The notes under the pieces: model-generated
What the model was told of the DNA's origin: nothing
What the model saw: the letters and a program-made list of their open reading frames with translations, nothing else
Database searches by the model: none
Translations under genes and position numbers: made by a program
Part shown: in pieces, positions 1-6,889 of the stretch
Layout of the letters: each line of letters opens with the position of its first letter
Position numbering within the stretch: position 1 is the stretch's first letter
Assembly: GCA_007127655.1 (NCBI GenBank)
Contig: SKYX01000260.1
Span: 1 to 6,889 of the forward strand
DNA from: Desulfonatronum sp.
Lineage (GTDB): Bacteria; Desulfobacterota; Desulfovibrionia; Desulfovibrionales; Desulfonatronaceae
Length of the DNA stretch: 6,889 nucleotides
Direction of reading: 5' to 3'

Positions 1-249
1 CCCGTGGGGCTGCGCTGCGTGCATCAGGTCAGCCGGGCCGTGGACCTGCCGATCATCGGGCTGGGGGGCATCGCCTCGGCCGAGGACGTGCTGGAGTACA
101 TCCTGGTGGGGGCGTGGGCCGGACAGATCGGCACGGCCAATTTCCTGCGTCCGGACACGGCCTTCCGCATCGCGGCCGATCTGCCGCAACTGCTGGATGA
201 ACTGGGCGTGAATTCGTGGGGGGAACTTCGGGGTGCGTTGCGGGCGTGA
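1..249 (+). CDS. pyrD: Dihydroorotate dehydrogenase, C-terminal fragment (class 1, probably 1B)
   Basis: This enzyme oxidises dihydroorotate to orotate, the fourth step of UMP synthesis, on an FMN cofactor in the cytoplasm. Only the last 82 residues are visible. The reading frame is open from base 1 and the first visible codons (Pro-Val) are internal, so the GTG at base 4 is not a start. The fragment has the end of the FMN-binding TIM barrel: the strand IIGLGGI followed by a helix beginning SAEDVLEYILVGA, then QIGTANF, which matches the phosphate-binding GGI and GTA loops of class 1 PyrD. Class 1B enzymes work with an electron-transfer subunit, PyrK, which would be expected just upstream, outside the window. 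The stop TGA at 247-249 lies directly against the palindrome at 250-373. The family call is firm; the 1B subclass is inferred from the style of the C-terminal end. Confidence 0.88.
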   Translation, partial: PVGLRCVHQVSRAVDLPIIGLGGIASAEDVLEYILVGAWAGQIGTANFLRPDTAFRIAADLPQLLDELGVNSWGELRGALRA

Positions 250-373
250 CAGTCCGTTGAAAAACTCCCAATTGCTATGTCGCTGCAAAAAGCTCAAACT
301 CTCACGTATGAATAAATACGCTTCGACCTTGAGCTTTTTTTGCTCCTTGCACTTGGGGTTTTTGAACGGACTG
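250..373. repeat. Nested palindromic element with 21-bp imperfect terminal inverted repeats
   Basis: The left arm, 250-270, and the right arm, 353-373, match as inverted repeats at 18 of 21 positions; one of the three mismatches would be a G-U pair in RNA. Within it lie a second pair of arms, 285-297 and 329-343, differing by two extra T residues, and an apical pair, CGTAT at 305-309 with ATACG at 316-320 around a 6-base loop. The whole 124 bases could therefore fold into one long interrupted hairpin. It begins one base after the pyrD stop and carries no open reading frame of note. I see no clear target-site duplication. It could be a MITE-like or REP-like dispersed repeat or only a complex terminator; copy number elsewhere in the genome would decide. 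Confidence 0.7.
285..343. terminator. Probable bidirectional intrinsic terminator between convergent genes
   Basis: The arms AGCTCAA (291-297) and TTGAGCT (329-335) form a stem, followed on the plus strand by a run of seven Ts (335-341, the first being the last base of the stem) and, read from the minus strand, by the T run complementary to the A run at 287-291. The loop of about 31 bases contains its own small hairpin (305-320). The position suits termination of pyrD transcription on the plus strand and of the convergent gene ending at 434 on the minus strand. The long loop makes the stem weaker than a textbook terminator, but the outer arms of the surrounding palindrome would bring it together. 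Confidence 0.6.
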
Positions 374-433
374 TGGATAAGGACTTTGTCAACAAGTAGA
401 TAGGGTGTTTCGAGGGGTCCGCGGGCTCGGCAA

Positions 434-3007
434 TCACTGCTCGAAGGAATAATTGCCCTTGAAAAACTGCTCCACATACCAGGGAATCTGGGCCTCGTCG
501 GAGAGGACCATGTCCAGGAGACGGACCGAGCCCAATAGTCGACCGAGAAAATCCAGCTTTTCCTCCATCCGGGGATAATCGTATTTCTTGATTTCCCCGC
601 GCACCATGTCCCCCGTGTGTTCGACCCGCAGTCCCAGGCGCTTGAGGATGGCCGCGATCATCATTGCGCGCTTGGTTCGGCGCGACACGTCCGCGGCCCC
701 GCCCTTGAACGAGAAGATGATGTAATTATCGTTGACCTGTTGGCCGCAGTAGGTGTCGATGGTCACGAAATGGTAACCCAGGTGGGCGTTGTAGTGCAGG
801 TAGTCGTCGGAAATGATGGCGTAGTTAGGTCCTCCCCTCGGGCTTCCGCGGTCCGGGTCGGTGAGGATTTTTTGGGCGATGAGCGCCGCGAAACCGGACA
901 ACTGGACTCCCGCCGGCCCCACCCAATGTACGCCGGGATGCTCCATGCCCCGGAGCAGGGCCAGGAACGGTCGGGACGCGATGTTCTCTCGGTCCACGAC
1001 TTCGTCCTCGGGGGGGGCTATGAATCCGCCACCCAGGTCGAGGATGTAGGTGTTCAGCGGCAAGGGCGTCTTCAATTTGACAGCGTGGTGAACGTCTTTC
1101 TGGATGTCGTCGTCGATGCGAAACATTTCCACCATGGCTTTTTCATGGGCGAAGCGGACCACGTCGTGCAACGTCAGGCAACCGTCCGGACGGAAGTCGT
1201 CGCGCTTGGGATCGATCAGATTCAGGGGGACGACTTTTTTCAGCGTGTCCTTGACCAGCCGGAACAGCGGACTGCCTTTCATCAGGTTAGTTCGCGGCCT
1301 GGCCTGGATCAGGGCCATGACCCGCCCGGCGTAGACGGTCCGGTGGGAGGCGTCCAAGGTGATCTCCTCGCCGTGAGGAATGGTGCTGGTGGCGTTGTCC
1401 GTGCCCACCAAGGTCGGAACGCCGAACTCCCGGGCCACTGAGGCCATATGCCCGGTGACGCTGCCCACGTCGGTGATGATTCCCCGGATTTTGCCCATCA
1501 GTGGCACGTACAGGGTTGAGGTCTGCGGGGCGATCAGAATCGCTCCTTCTGGCACGGCGCCCAGATTGTGCTCGGTCTTCAGGATAAAGGCCGGACCGCC
1601 GGCCGTGCCGGCGGAGGCCGTGGTTCCGCCGCACAGCAGGACGTCGTGCCCTTCCAGGGCCGTGGCCGCATCTTTGGCGCAGGCGCGATGGTCCTGCTCC
1701 GGCAGCGTCAGGTTCAGGGGCCGGGCCTGCAGAATGAAGAGCTTGCCGGCCTGGTCCATGGCCCATTCGATGTCCAAGGGGCGTTTATAGTGCTTTTCCA
1801 GCACCCGCCCGTACCCGGCCAAAGCGTGAACCTCTTCGCCGCTCAGGCAGGGTTGGTCCTGAAGATGCTCTTCCACCGGGACGTCATAAATCCCGCCTTC
1901 AGGGTTCATGGCGATTTGCCTGGCCTTGCGCGCCCCGACGTATTCCGGCTTGCCCTCCTCGGAATGCACCCGCCACAAATCCGTGGGCATGGAGCCGTCC
2001 ACCACGCTCACGCCCAGGCCCCAGGCCGCGCTGATGATCAGGTTTTTGCTTTCCGGTTCGTTGGGGTCCTGGGTGTACATCACCCCGCTGACCCGGGCGT
2101 CGACCATGTTCAGGCAGAGTACGCACATGACCATGTCCTGGTCCCGGTAGCCCACGCTGCGGCGGTAAAAGACCGCGCGGGGATTGTACATGCTGGCCAC
2201 GACTTCCTTGTAGGCGTCGAGGATGGTGTCCTGGGTGACGTTGAGGACCGTGGAGTGCTGACCGGCGAAGGAGGATTCCGAGTCTTCGCCCGTGGCGCTG
2301 CTGCGGATGGCGAGTCGGGTTTGCGGTCCGAATTCCTGGAACAGTTCTTTGGCCTCGTAGAAGATGCGACATTCCAGGTCCTCGGGCAGAGGGGCGGCAA
2401 CGATCAACTGCTGAACCGCGGAGCAGGCCTTGGTGAGTTGCGTGGTGTCCTGAATGTCCACGCCTTTCAGTTCGTTGCGGATGGCCTCGTACAGCCCCGC
2501 TGAGCGGAAAAAATCGTGACAGGCGTAGGCCGAGACCGCGAACCCTTTGGGCGTTGGCAGTCCGACACGGTTGGACACTTCGCCCAGGTTGGCGGCCTTG
2601 CCGCCGACCTGGCCCATATTTTCGAGGCTCAGCCTGACCAGCGGGAGCACGAGACAGGTTTTTTCCAGCTTGCGCTGTCTGGTCAATCCCCGCAGGACCT
2701 GAATCCCGATCCGTTCAGCCGCGCCGAACAGTTCCGAATATTTGCCGCCGGAAAGCGCGTTCAGATCCTCGGCCAGTTCGTAGACCACCCCCACCAGTTC
2801 CTCGCTTTGGCAGAGAACCTCGTCGAAGGTGAAGGGCTGGGAGTCGAAGAGCAGGTTCTCCAGGGCGTTGATCAACTGCAAGGCCTTGTTGTTGTGGCTG
2901 AGCAGCTTTTTGAAGAACAGGTATTTTCTTTGAAAAGCCAATTCTTCCGGTGCGATGTGCATGGTGGTTTTGCTTTTGGCGATCAACTGGTCAATCAGGG
3001 AAAACAT
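434..3007 (-). CDS. PEP-synthase-like ATP-grasp/phosphohistidine protein with unassigned C-terminal domain
   Basis: This 857-residue cytoplasmic protein belongs to the PEP synthase/pyruvate phosphate dikinase superfamily, whose members move a phosphate from ATP to a swivelling histidine and on to an acceptor. Residues 1-125 are mostly helical with no motif I recognise. Residues about 130-430 are the ATP-grasp domain: [10 protein letters not shown] near 134, RSSATGEDS at 235-243, SFAGQH at 246-251, and DIEWAMD to LQARP at 412-430. Residues about 455-570 are the phosphohistidine domain, with [17 protein letters not shown] holding the likely phospho-acceptor His520; the usual TCH is TGH here. 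Residues 571-857 replace the PEP/pyruvate-binding barrel with sequence I cannot assign. True PEP synthase activity is therefore doubtful and the acceptor unknown. The start at 3007 is chosen because the frame stays open upstream to 3310 but that extension looks non-coding and spans a likely promoter; the ribosome binding site is weak. The gene is convergent with pyrD and divergent from pyrB. Confidence 0.85.
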   Translation of the reverse strand: MFSLIDQLIAKSKTTMHIAPEELAFQRKYLFFKKLLSHNNKALQLINALENLLFDSQPFTFDEVLCQSEELVGVVYELAEDLNALSGGKYSELFGAAERIGIQVLRGLTRQRKLEKTCLVLPLVRLSLENMGQVGGKAANLGEVSNRVGLPTPKGFAVSAYACHDFFRSAGLYEAIRNELKGVDIQDTTQLTKACSAVQQLIVAAPLPEDLECRIFYEAKELFQEFGPQTRLAIRSSATGEDSESSFAGQHSTVLNVTQDTILDAYKEVVASMYNPRAVFYRRSVGYRDQDMVMCVLCLNMVDARVSGVMYTQDPNEPESKNLIISAAWGLGVSVVDGSMPTDLWRVHSEEGKPEYVGARKARQIAMNPEGGIYDVPVEEHLQDQPCLSGEEVHALAGYGRVLEKHYKRPLDIEWAMDQAGKLFILQARPLNLTLPEQDHRACAKDAATALEGHDVLLCGGTTASAGTAGGPAFILKTEHNLGAVPEGAILIAPQTSTLYVPLMGKIRGIITDVGSVTGHMASVAREFGVPTLVGTDNATSTIPHGEEITLDASHRTVYAGRVMALIQARPRTNLMKGSPLFRLVKDTLKKVVPLNLIDPKRDDFRPDGCLTLHDVVRFAHEKAMVEMFRIDDDIQKDVHHAVKLKTPLPLNTYILDLGGGFIAPPEDEVVDRENIASRPFLALLRGMEHPGVHWVGPAGVQLSGFAALIAQKILTDPDRGSPRGGPNYAIISDDYLHYNAHLGYHFVTIDTYCGQQVNDNYIIFSFKGGAADVSRRTKRAMMIAAILKRLGLRVEHTGDMVRGEIKKYDYPRMEEKLDFLGRLLGSVRLLDMVLSDEAQIPWYVEQFFKGNYSFEQ

Positions 3008-3308
3008 GGAATTATGTCCGTCTCTCAACTGGAGGAGGAAAAGGGTGAAAAAGATGAGGGGAAGGGTGGAGGCGCCGGTTGCGGAACTTCCAAACATGAA
3101 TTTTCTACGCCGGAACCGCGAGAATGACAACAGCCGAGGTTTACGTGGCTTGAGGAGCAAAACGAACAGGCCCTGGAAGACGAAACACCGAAAAATGTAC
3201 TGGAAGCCGATGCCGTTTTCCGCTAGGAGGGAGATCGACGCGGCGACCGATCGGGGTTGCCGGCATTTTCCGTATCCCGCCAAACACATCTTCACCAACG
3301 GTGCACCC
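3008..3308. other. Divergent intergenic region between the PEP-synthase-like gene and pyrB
   Basis: These 301 bases separate two divergent starts and should hold both promoters. A reasonable sigma-70-type promoter is visible for the minus-strand gene. For pyrB I find no convincing -35/-10 pair and no clear ribosome binding site immediately before 3309. A perfect AGGAGG at 3225-3230 on the plus strand has no ATG, GTG or TTG at a suitable distance. Both flanking frames remain open across the spacer, but the translated extensions do not look like protein. I see no riboswitch-like fold, UMP-responsive attenuator or PyrR-type site that I can defend. Confidence 0.6.
3102..3130 (-). promoter_or_regulatory. 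Candidate sigma-70-type promoter for the PEP-synthase-like gene
   Basis: Read on the minus strand, TTGTCA (3130-3125) matches the -35 consensus at 5 of 6 positions, and TAGAAA (3107-3102) matches the -10 consensus at 4 of 6, with an ideal 17-base spacer. Transcription would start near 3095, giving a leader of roughly 90 bases before the ATG at 3007. This placement argues against the longer open frame reaching 3310. It was found by eye in a short region, so chance occurrence is possible. Confidence 0.45.
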
Positions 3309-4310
3309 ATGCTTTGGCCCTACAAGGATCTGCTCTGCATTTCGCAATTGACCGCGGCTGAAATCCTCTACGTGTTTCAGGTGGCCCGCCGCTTCGCCGA
3401 GATCAATACCCGCCCGGTGAAAAAAGTGCCGACGCTCAAGGGCAAGAGCGTCATCCTGTTCTTCGTCGAACCGAGCACGCGGACCAAGACCTCTTTTGAC
3501 ATCGCGGGGAAACGGCTCTCCGCGGACACCTATTCCCTGGCCGCCTCGTCCAGCAGCCTGCGCAAGGGCGAGAATCTCAAGGACTCCGCCCTGACTCTCC
3601 AGGCCATGCATCCGGACGCCCTGGTGCTGCGTCACCATCAAAGCGGAGCCAGCGAATTTTTGGCTCGCCGGCTATCCTGCTCGGTGATCAACGCCGGTGA
3701 CGGCTGGCATGCCCATCCCACGCAAGCCCTGCTGGACGGGTTCACCCTGAGCGAGGCCTGGGGGGACGACATGGCCGGGAAGACCGTGCTTATCGTCGGC
3801 GACATTGCTCACAGTCGGGTGGCTCGGTCCGATGTACTGCTGTTCACGGCCCTGGGGGCCCGGGTCCGGATTTGCGCTCCGCGGACCCTGTTGCCCGCTG
3901 GAGTGAGACAGTGGCCGGTGGAGGTGTTTTCCAACCTCACCGAGGCGTGCAAGGGCGTGGACGCGGTCATCTGTCTGCGGTTGCAGTTGGAACGCCAGAA
4001 GGCCGGGCTTTTGCCCGACCTCCGGGAGTACGCCAGGACCTACGGCCTGGGAGCCCGACACCTGAACAAGGCCAATCCAGGGGTGCTGGTGATGCATCCC
4101 GGGCCCATGAACCGGGGAGTGGAAATCGACGCGGCCCTGGCGGACGCGGAAAACAGCCTGATTCTGGATCAGGTCTCCGCCGGGGTGGCCACCCGCATGG
4201 CCCTGCTGTTTCTCTTTCTGACCCGCAAGGATGCTGCGGATCAGGGCGACGCGCAGAGCGGCCAGGCCGAATCCCGTCAACCTCAATCTTCGTTGCTTCA
4301 GGAGGACTAG
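3309..4310 (+). CDS. pyrB: Aspartate carbamoyltransferase catalytic chain
   Basis: PyrB condenses carbamoyl phosphate with aspartate to give N-carbamoyl-aspartate, the first committed step of pyrimidine synthesis. The 333-residue product has the carbamoyl-phosphate loop [10 protein letters not shown] (STRT at 56-59), the mobile-loop SLRKGE at 83-88, Arg108, HPTQ at 136-139, Arg170 in GDIAHSR, the aspartate-binding RLQLER at 224-229 and [11 protein letters not shown] at 263-273. Every expected catalytic element is therefore present. The fourth-motif arginine seen in many homologues (STRTR) is lysine here. The family is usually about 310 residues; the excess is a polar tail rich in Gln, Ser and Asp after about residue 307. 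The start at 3309 fits the family N-terminus; the next in-frame ATG upstream is at 3210 and would add 33 unlikely residues. The absence of a clear ribosome binding site is odd. pyrC follows after 3 bases. No regulatory chain gene (pyrI) is adjacent. Confidence 0.95.
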   Translation: MLWPYKDLLCISQLTAAEILYVFQVARRFAEINTRPVKKVPTLKGKSVILFFVEPSTRTKTSFDIAGKRLSADTYSLAASSSSLRKGENLKDSALTLQAMHPDALVLRHHQSGASEFLARRLSCSVINAGDGWHAHPTQALLDGFTLSEAWGDDMAGKTVLIVGDIAHSRVARSDVLLFTALGARVRICAPRTLLPAGVRQWPVEVFSNLTEACKGVDAVICLRLQLERQKAGLLPDLREYARTYGLGARHLNKANPGVLVMHPGPMNRGVEIDAALADAENSLILDQVSAGVATRMALLFLFLTRKDAADQGDAQSGQAESRQPQSSLLQED

Positions 4311-4313
4311 GCC

Positions 4314-5597
4314 ATGCCCGGACCGGATCTCATCGTGCGCAACGTGCTTTGGCAGGACGAACGGGTCAGCCTATGGATCAGCCAAGGCGTTGTGCAGCGC
4401 CTGGCCCCGCCGGACGAGCCGTGCTCCGAGGGTGAACAGCTGCAGGGCGGCGGAGCACTGCTCTTGCCCGGGCTGATCGACGCCCACGTCCACCTGCGCG
4501 AGCCCGGGTTCGAATACAAGGAAGACATCGCTTCCGGCCTGGAGGCCGCGACCCGGGGCGGGTTTTCCGCCGTGCTGGCCATGGCCAACACCAGTCCGGT
4601 CAACGACTCCGCCGCGGTGACCTCGTTCATGCGCGACAGGGCCTCCGAGGCCCATCCATTGGGGCCGCGCCTGCATCCGGTCGGGGCCTTGACCAAAGGC
4701 TTGGCTGGACTGGAGCTGGCTCCACTGGCGGAGTTGGCCGAGGCCGGATGCGTGGCCTTTTCCAACGACGGCGTGCCGGTGGCCAACCCGGACCTGTTTC
4801 GCCGGGCCATGGAGTACGCTTCCGACCTGGGACTGGTGGTGATTGATCACTGCGAAGACCCGGCCCTGGCCGAGGGGGCAAGCATGAACGAAGGCCGGAT
4901 TAGCGGCCTGCTGGGCCTCAAGGGGCAGCCTGTGGTGGCCGAAAGCATGCAGGTGGCCCGGGACATCCTGCTGGCCGAATACCTGGGCCTGCCGATTCAC
5001 CTGGCCCACGTTAGTTGTCGGCAATCCGTGGAACTGATCCGCTGGGCCAAGGTTCGCGGAGTGCGGGTCAGCGCCGAGACCTGCCCGCATTATCTGCTCT
5101 GGACCGAGGAAATGGTCCAGGGATACAACACCCTGGCCAAGGTCAACCCCCCCCTGCGCACGGACGACGACGTGCTGGCTCTGCGCCAGGCCGTGCGGGA
5201 AGGGGTGATCGACATCCTGGTCACGGACCATGCGCCCCATGCGGACCACGAGAAGGAAGTCCCCATGGATGAGGCGCCCAACGGGATCAGCGGACTGGAT
5301 ACGGCCTTGTCCCTGAGCTGGAAGCTGGTTCGCGAAGGCGTGCTGTTGCCGCAAGACCTCGTCGCGCTGTGGTCCGCGCGACCCGGAGCGCTGTTTTCCC
5401 TGCCGGTGAACCGTTTCCAGCCCGGCGATCCCGCGGACTTCATTCTCTTCAACCCGGATCTGGAATGGACGGTCACTCCGGAAGCGCTGCGCTCTAAAGG
5501 CAAGAACACTCCGTGCATTGGGCAAACACTGCCGGGACGGGTCGTGGCGCACGGGATTGCCGGCAAAATTTTGTTTCATGACGTCGATGCATCGTAA
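4314..5597 (+). CDS. pyrC: Dihydroorotase, type I, catalytically complete
   Basis: PyrC reversibly cyclises N-carbamoyl-aspartate to dihydroorotate, using a zinc centre in an amidohydrolase TIM barrel. The 427-residue length is normal for the bacterial type I family. Metal ligands are visible: His58 and His60 in DAHVHLREPG, Asp152 in AFSNDG, His179 in VIDHCED, His232 in HLAHVSC and Asp305 in VTDHAPH. Their spacing agrees with characterised type I enzymes. The substrate arginine (Arg62) and the asparagine in the MANTSP segment (Asn92) are also present. It is thus unlike the inactive PyrC' partner of some pseudomonad PyrB proteins. The residue before Asp152 is Asn where many homologues have Asp, but it is not the ligand by spacing. 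The start ATG at 4314 has GGAGGA at 4301-4306, inside the end of pyrB, 7 bases upstream. Three bases separate it from pyrB, so translation is probably coupled and PyrB and PyrC may form a complex. Confidence 0.96.
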   Translation: MPGPDLIVRNVLWQDERVSLWISQGVVQRLAPPDEPCSEGEQLQGGGALLLPGLIDAHVHLREPGFEYKEDIASGLEAATRGGFSAVLAMANTSPVNDSAAVTSFMRDRASEAHPLGPRLHPVGALTKGLAGLELAPLAELAEAGCVAFSNDGVPVANPDLFRRAMEYASDLGLVVIDHCEDPALAEGASMNEGRISGLLGLKGQPVVAESMQVARDILLAEYLGLPIHLAHVSCRQSVELIRWAKVRGVRVSAETCPHYLLWTEEMVQGYNTLAKVNPPLRTDDDVLALRQAVREGVIDILVTDHAPHADHEKEVPMDEAPNGISGLDTALSLSWKLVREGVLLPQDLVALWSARPGALFSLPVNRFQPGDPADFILFNPDLEWTVTPEALRSKGKNTPCIGQTLPGRVVAHGIAGKILFHDVDAS

Positions 5598-5601
5598 GGA
5601 G
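5596..5601 (+). promoter_or_regulatory. Ribosome binding site overlapping the pyrC stop codon
   Basis: AAGGAG starts within the pyrC TAA and sits 5 bases before the ATG at 5607. It fixes the start of the downstream gene and ties its translation to the pyrBC message. Confidence 0.8.
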
Positions 5602-5606
5602 CTGAT

Positions 5607-6889
5607 ATGGCGCAACCACTGAAGGATGCCGTGGGCATCTGCAAAACCATCATGCGCAACGGGTTTGACGCTTACGTGATCAATGCCCGGTTGCAGGAAA
5701 AGATACTGGAAGGCGGGGCGGAGCGGGAGATCGACATCAGCACGGATGCGGACTTTGAGGACCTGAATAAGCTGTTTCCTCTTTTCGAGCCCGGTACGAC
5801 TCCGGACGTCACCGGAACCCTGAAGGAAGGCGACGTCCTGATCCGCGTCTATCCCGCGGATGTCGAGGACGGGTCCTATCCCGAGGAGTGCGTGGCCCGG
5901 TTCACTCCGGGAATGATCAAAGCCCTGGAAAAGACCGAGGGTGGCCTGCCGTTGCAATTGGCCTGCCCGTACATGCCCAAGGCCAAGGAGCTGTACGATG
6001 GCTTCGCGGACATTGGGGCCGGGGAGATCCGGTTCCAGGGCATCCCGGACGAGACCCTGAAGCAGAACTATCTGCGCGGCGTGCGTGCCTTGCGCTTCGC
6101 GGCCAACTTTCAGCTGCCCATTGAGCCCAACTCCTGGATGACCATCGTCCGGGCCGCCAAGCGGATACTGGATTATGTCTCGGTTTCAGACATCATGGAC
6201 GAGTGGCGCAAGGTGGAAGCGGAGAACATGTGGCACTTCGTGAAGTTGCTCTACGAAAGCACCATTCTGCACGGCTTGATTCCAGACGTCGCGGCCCTGA
6301 GCCGGGTCAAGCAGATCAAGAATCCGGATGATGGCGAGGAAGTCGTTCTGGATCACACCCTTGAGCTGATGCGTCGGTACCCGGAGGAGTTGCCCTACGA
6401 CTGGTATGGAACCATGGGGTGCCTGTTTCACGACGTGGGCAAGCTGTACACGGCGGAATACGTGGGTGACCAGTGGACGTTCTACCAGCACCACCGGGTG
6501 GGGGCCAAGGTGGCCCGCAAGATTCTCAACCGCTTACGGTTTTCTCCCGAGGAAATTGACAAGATCTGCCACTTGGTCCGCAACCACATGCGGTTCCATT
6601 TCATGCTCACGGACAAGGGCATCCGCCGGTTTACCGCTGTTGACGACTATCCGCGGCTGATTGAAATCGCCCGGGCGGACATCAAGGCCCGTAACGGCGC
6701 GTACAAGGAATTCAACCACAACATGAAAATGCTGGAGCGGGCGGAGATTCCAGAGGAAGCTCTGGAGCCTCTGCTCAATGGCCACGAGATCATGGACTTC
6801 GCCGAGATCAAACCGGGGCCGGCCGTGGGCGTGATCCGCGAAGCCCTGCTCCAGGCCCAGATCGCCGGAGAGGTTACGTCGGTTCCGGA
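5607..6889 (+). CDS. CCA-adding-enzyme/poly(A)-polymerase-like protein with HD domain, 3' end cut off
   Basis: The frame is open from ATG 5607 to the window end (427 residues visible, no stop). The fold is that of class II tRNA nucleotidyltransferases fused to an HD domain, as in E. coli Cca. The middle aligns well: LYDGFADIGAGEIRFQGIPDE at about 129-149, then LRGVRALRFAANFQLPIEP at 156-174. Key catalytic motifs are altered. The Gly-Gly loop before the active site reads YVINARLQE at 23-31, the DxD metal motif reads EID at 41-43, the RRDFT motif is missing near 111-119, and the base-selecting EDxxR motif reads QNYLR at 153-157. The HD domain looks intact: His250, LFHDVGK with His275-Asp276, HHRVGAKVA at 295-303, VRNHM at 324-328, and ARADIKA with Asp358. 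I infer a protein that has probably lost CCA addition but keeps phosphohydrolase potential, perhaps on a nucleotide. It starts 9 bases after pyrC and is almost certainly cotranscribed with pyrBC. Confidence 0.8.
   Translation, partial: MAQPLKDAVGICKTIMRNGFDAYVINARLQEKILEGGAEREIDISTDADFEDLNKLFPLFEPGTTPDVTGTLKEGDVLIRVYPADVEDGSYPEECVARFTPGMIKALEKTEGGLPLQLACPYMPKAKELYDGFADIGAGEIRFQGIPDETLKQNYLRGVRALRFAANFQLPIEPNSWMTIVRAAKRILDYVSVSDIMDEWRKVEAENMWHFVKLLYESTILHGLIPDVAALSRVKQIKNPDDGEEVVLDHTLELMRRYPEELPYDWYGTMGCLFHDVGKLYTAEYVGDQWTFYQHHRVGAKVARKILNRLRFSPEEIDKICHLVRNHMRFHFMLTDKGIRRFTAVDDYPRLIEIARADIKARNGAYKEFNHNMKMLERAEIPEEALEPLLNGHEIMDFAEIKPGPAVGVIREALLQAQIAGEVTSVP

Noticed and set aside
374..433. Possible small gene or regulatory site between the palindrome and the convergent gene end
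   Set aside because: Only 60 bases remain and I see no ribosome binding site, start or hairpin there.
617..2503. Long open frames on the plus strand opposite the PEP-synthase-like gene (274 and 311 residues)
   Set aside because: They are antisense shadows of a strongly supported domain-bearing gene in GC-rich DNA. Their translations are rich in Gly, Val, Gln and His with no family motif.
3225..3230. Perfect AGGAGG on the plus strand upstream of pyrB
   Set aside because: No ATG, GTG or TTG lies 4-12 bases downstream in any frame, so it does not define a leader peptide or an alternative pyrB start.
3008..3310. N-terminal extension of the PEP-synthase-like protein to 958 residues
   Set aside because: The extension crosses a likely promoter, overlaps the pyrB start and does not resemble the start of a family member. 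A hydrophobic stretch in it could be mistaken for a signal peptide, but the protein is a cytoplasmic type.
4752..4772. Possible loss of a PyrC metal ligand because AFSNDG has Asn where homologues often have Asp
   Set aside because: The distance to His179 (27 residues) places the ligand at Asp152, which is present, so the Asn at 151 is a neighbouring variation and not a broken active site.
4371..5957. 528-residue open frame on the minus strand across pyrC and the next gene
   Set aside because: It lies opposite two well-supported genes, crosses their boundary and shows no domain motif, so it is an antisense artefact of high GC.

Overview
This GC-rich window (about 60% by eye) is a bacterial chromosomal segment centred on de novo pyrimidine biosynthesis. 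The style of PyrB (STRTK and HPTQALLD motifs, no regulatory-chain gene beside it), the PyrB-PyrC pairing and the long PEP-synthase-like protein resemble Desulfovibrionales and related sulfate-reducing former deltaproteobacteria. That placement is an inference from memory of protein style, not a database result.

Layout. Bases 1-249 (+) are the C-terminal end of a class 1 dihydroorotate dehydrogenase (pyrD). Bases 250-373 form a large nested palindrome that includes a terminator-like inner hairpin. It separates pyrD from a convergent gene at 434-3007 (-), which encodes an 857-residue ATP-grasp plus phosphohistidine-domain protein related to PEP synthase but lacking the usual PEP/pyruvate barrel. 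A 301-bp divergent spacer (3008-3308) carries a plausible promoter for the minus-strand gene. On the plus strand follow pyrB (3309-4310), pyrC (4314-5597) and a gene at 5607 that is still open at the window end. The last is a CCA-adding-enzyme/poly(A)-polymerase-like protein with an intact-looking HD domain but damaged nucleotidyltransferase motifs.

How they work together. PyrB makes carbamoyl-aspartate, PyrC cyclises it to dihydroorotate, and PyrD oxidises that to orotate. pyrB, pyrC and the HD-domain gene are separated by only 3 and 9 bases, each downstream gene has a strong ribosome binding site, and they are very probably one transcript. The PEP-synthase-like gene is in the opposite orientation and has no obvious place in the pathway.

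The pyrimidine genes are ordinary. The parts deserving a second look are the nucleotidyltransferase-like protein with altered motifs in the pyr operon, the PEP-synthase-like protein with an unassigned C-terminal third, and the palindromic element, which may be a dispersed repeat. I see no CRISPR array, transposase, tRNA, rRNA or phage gene.
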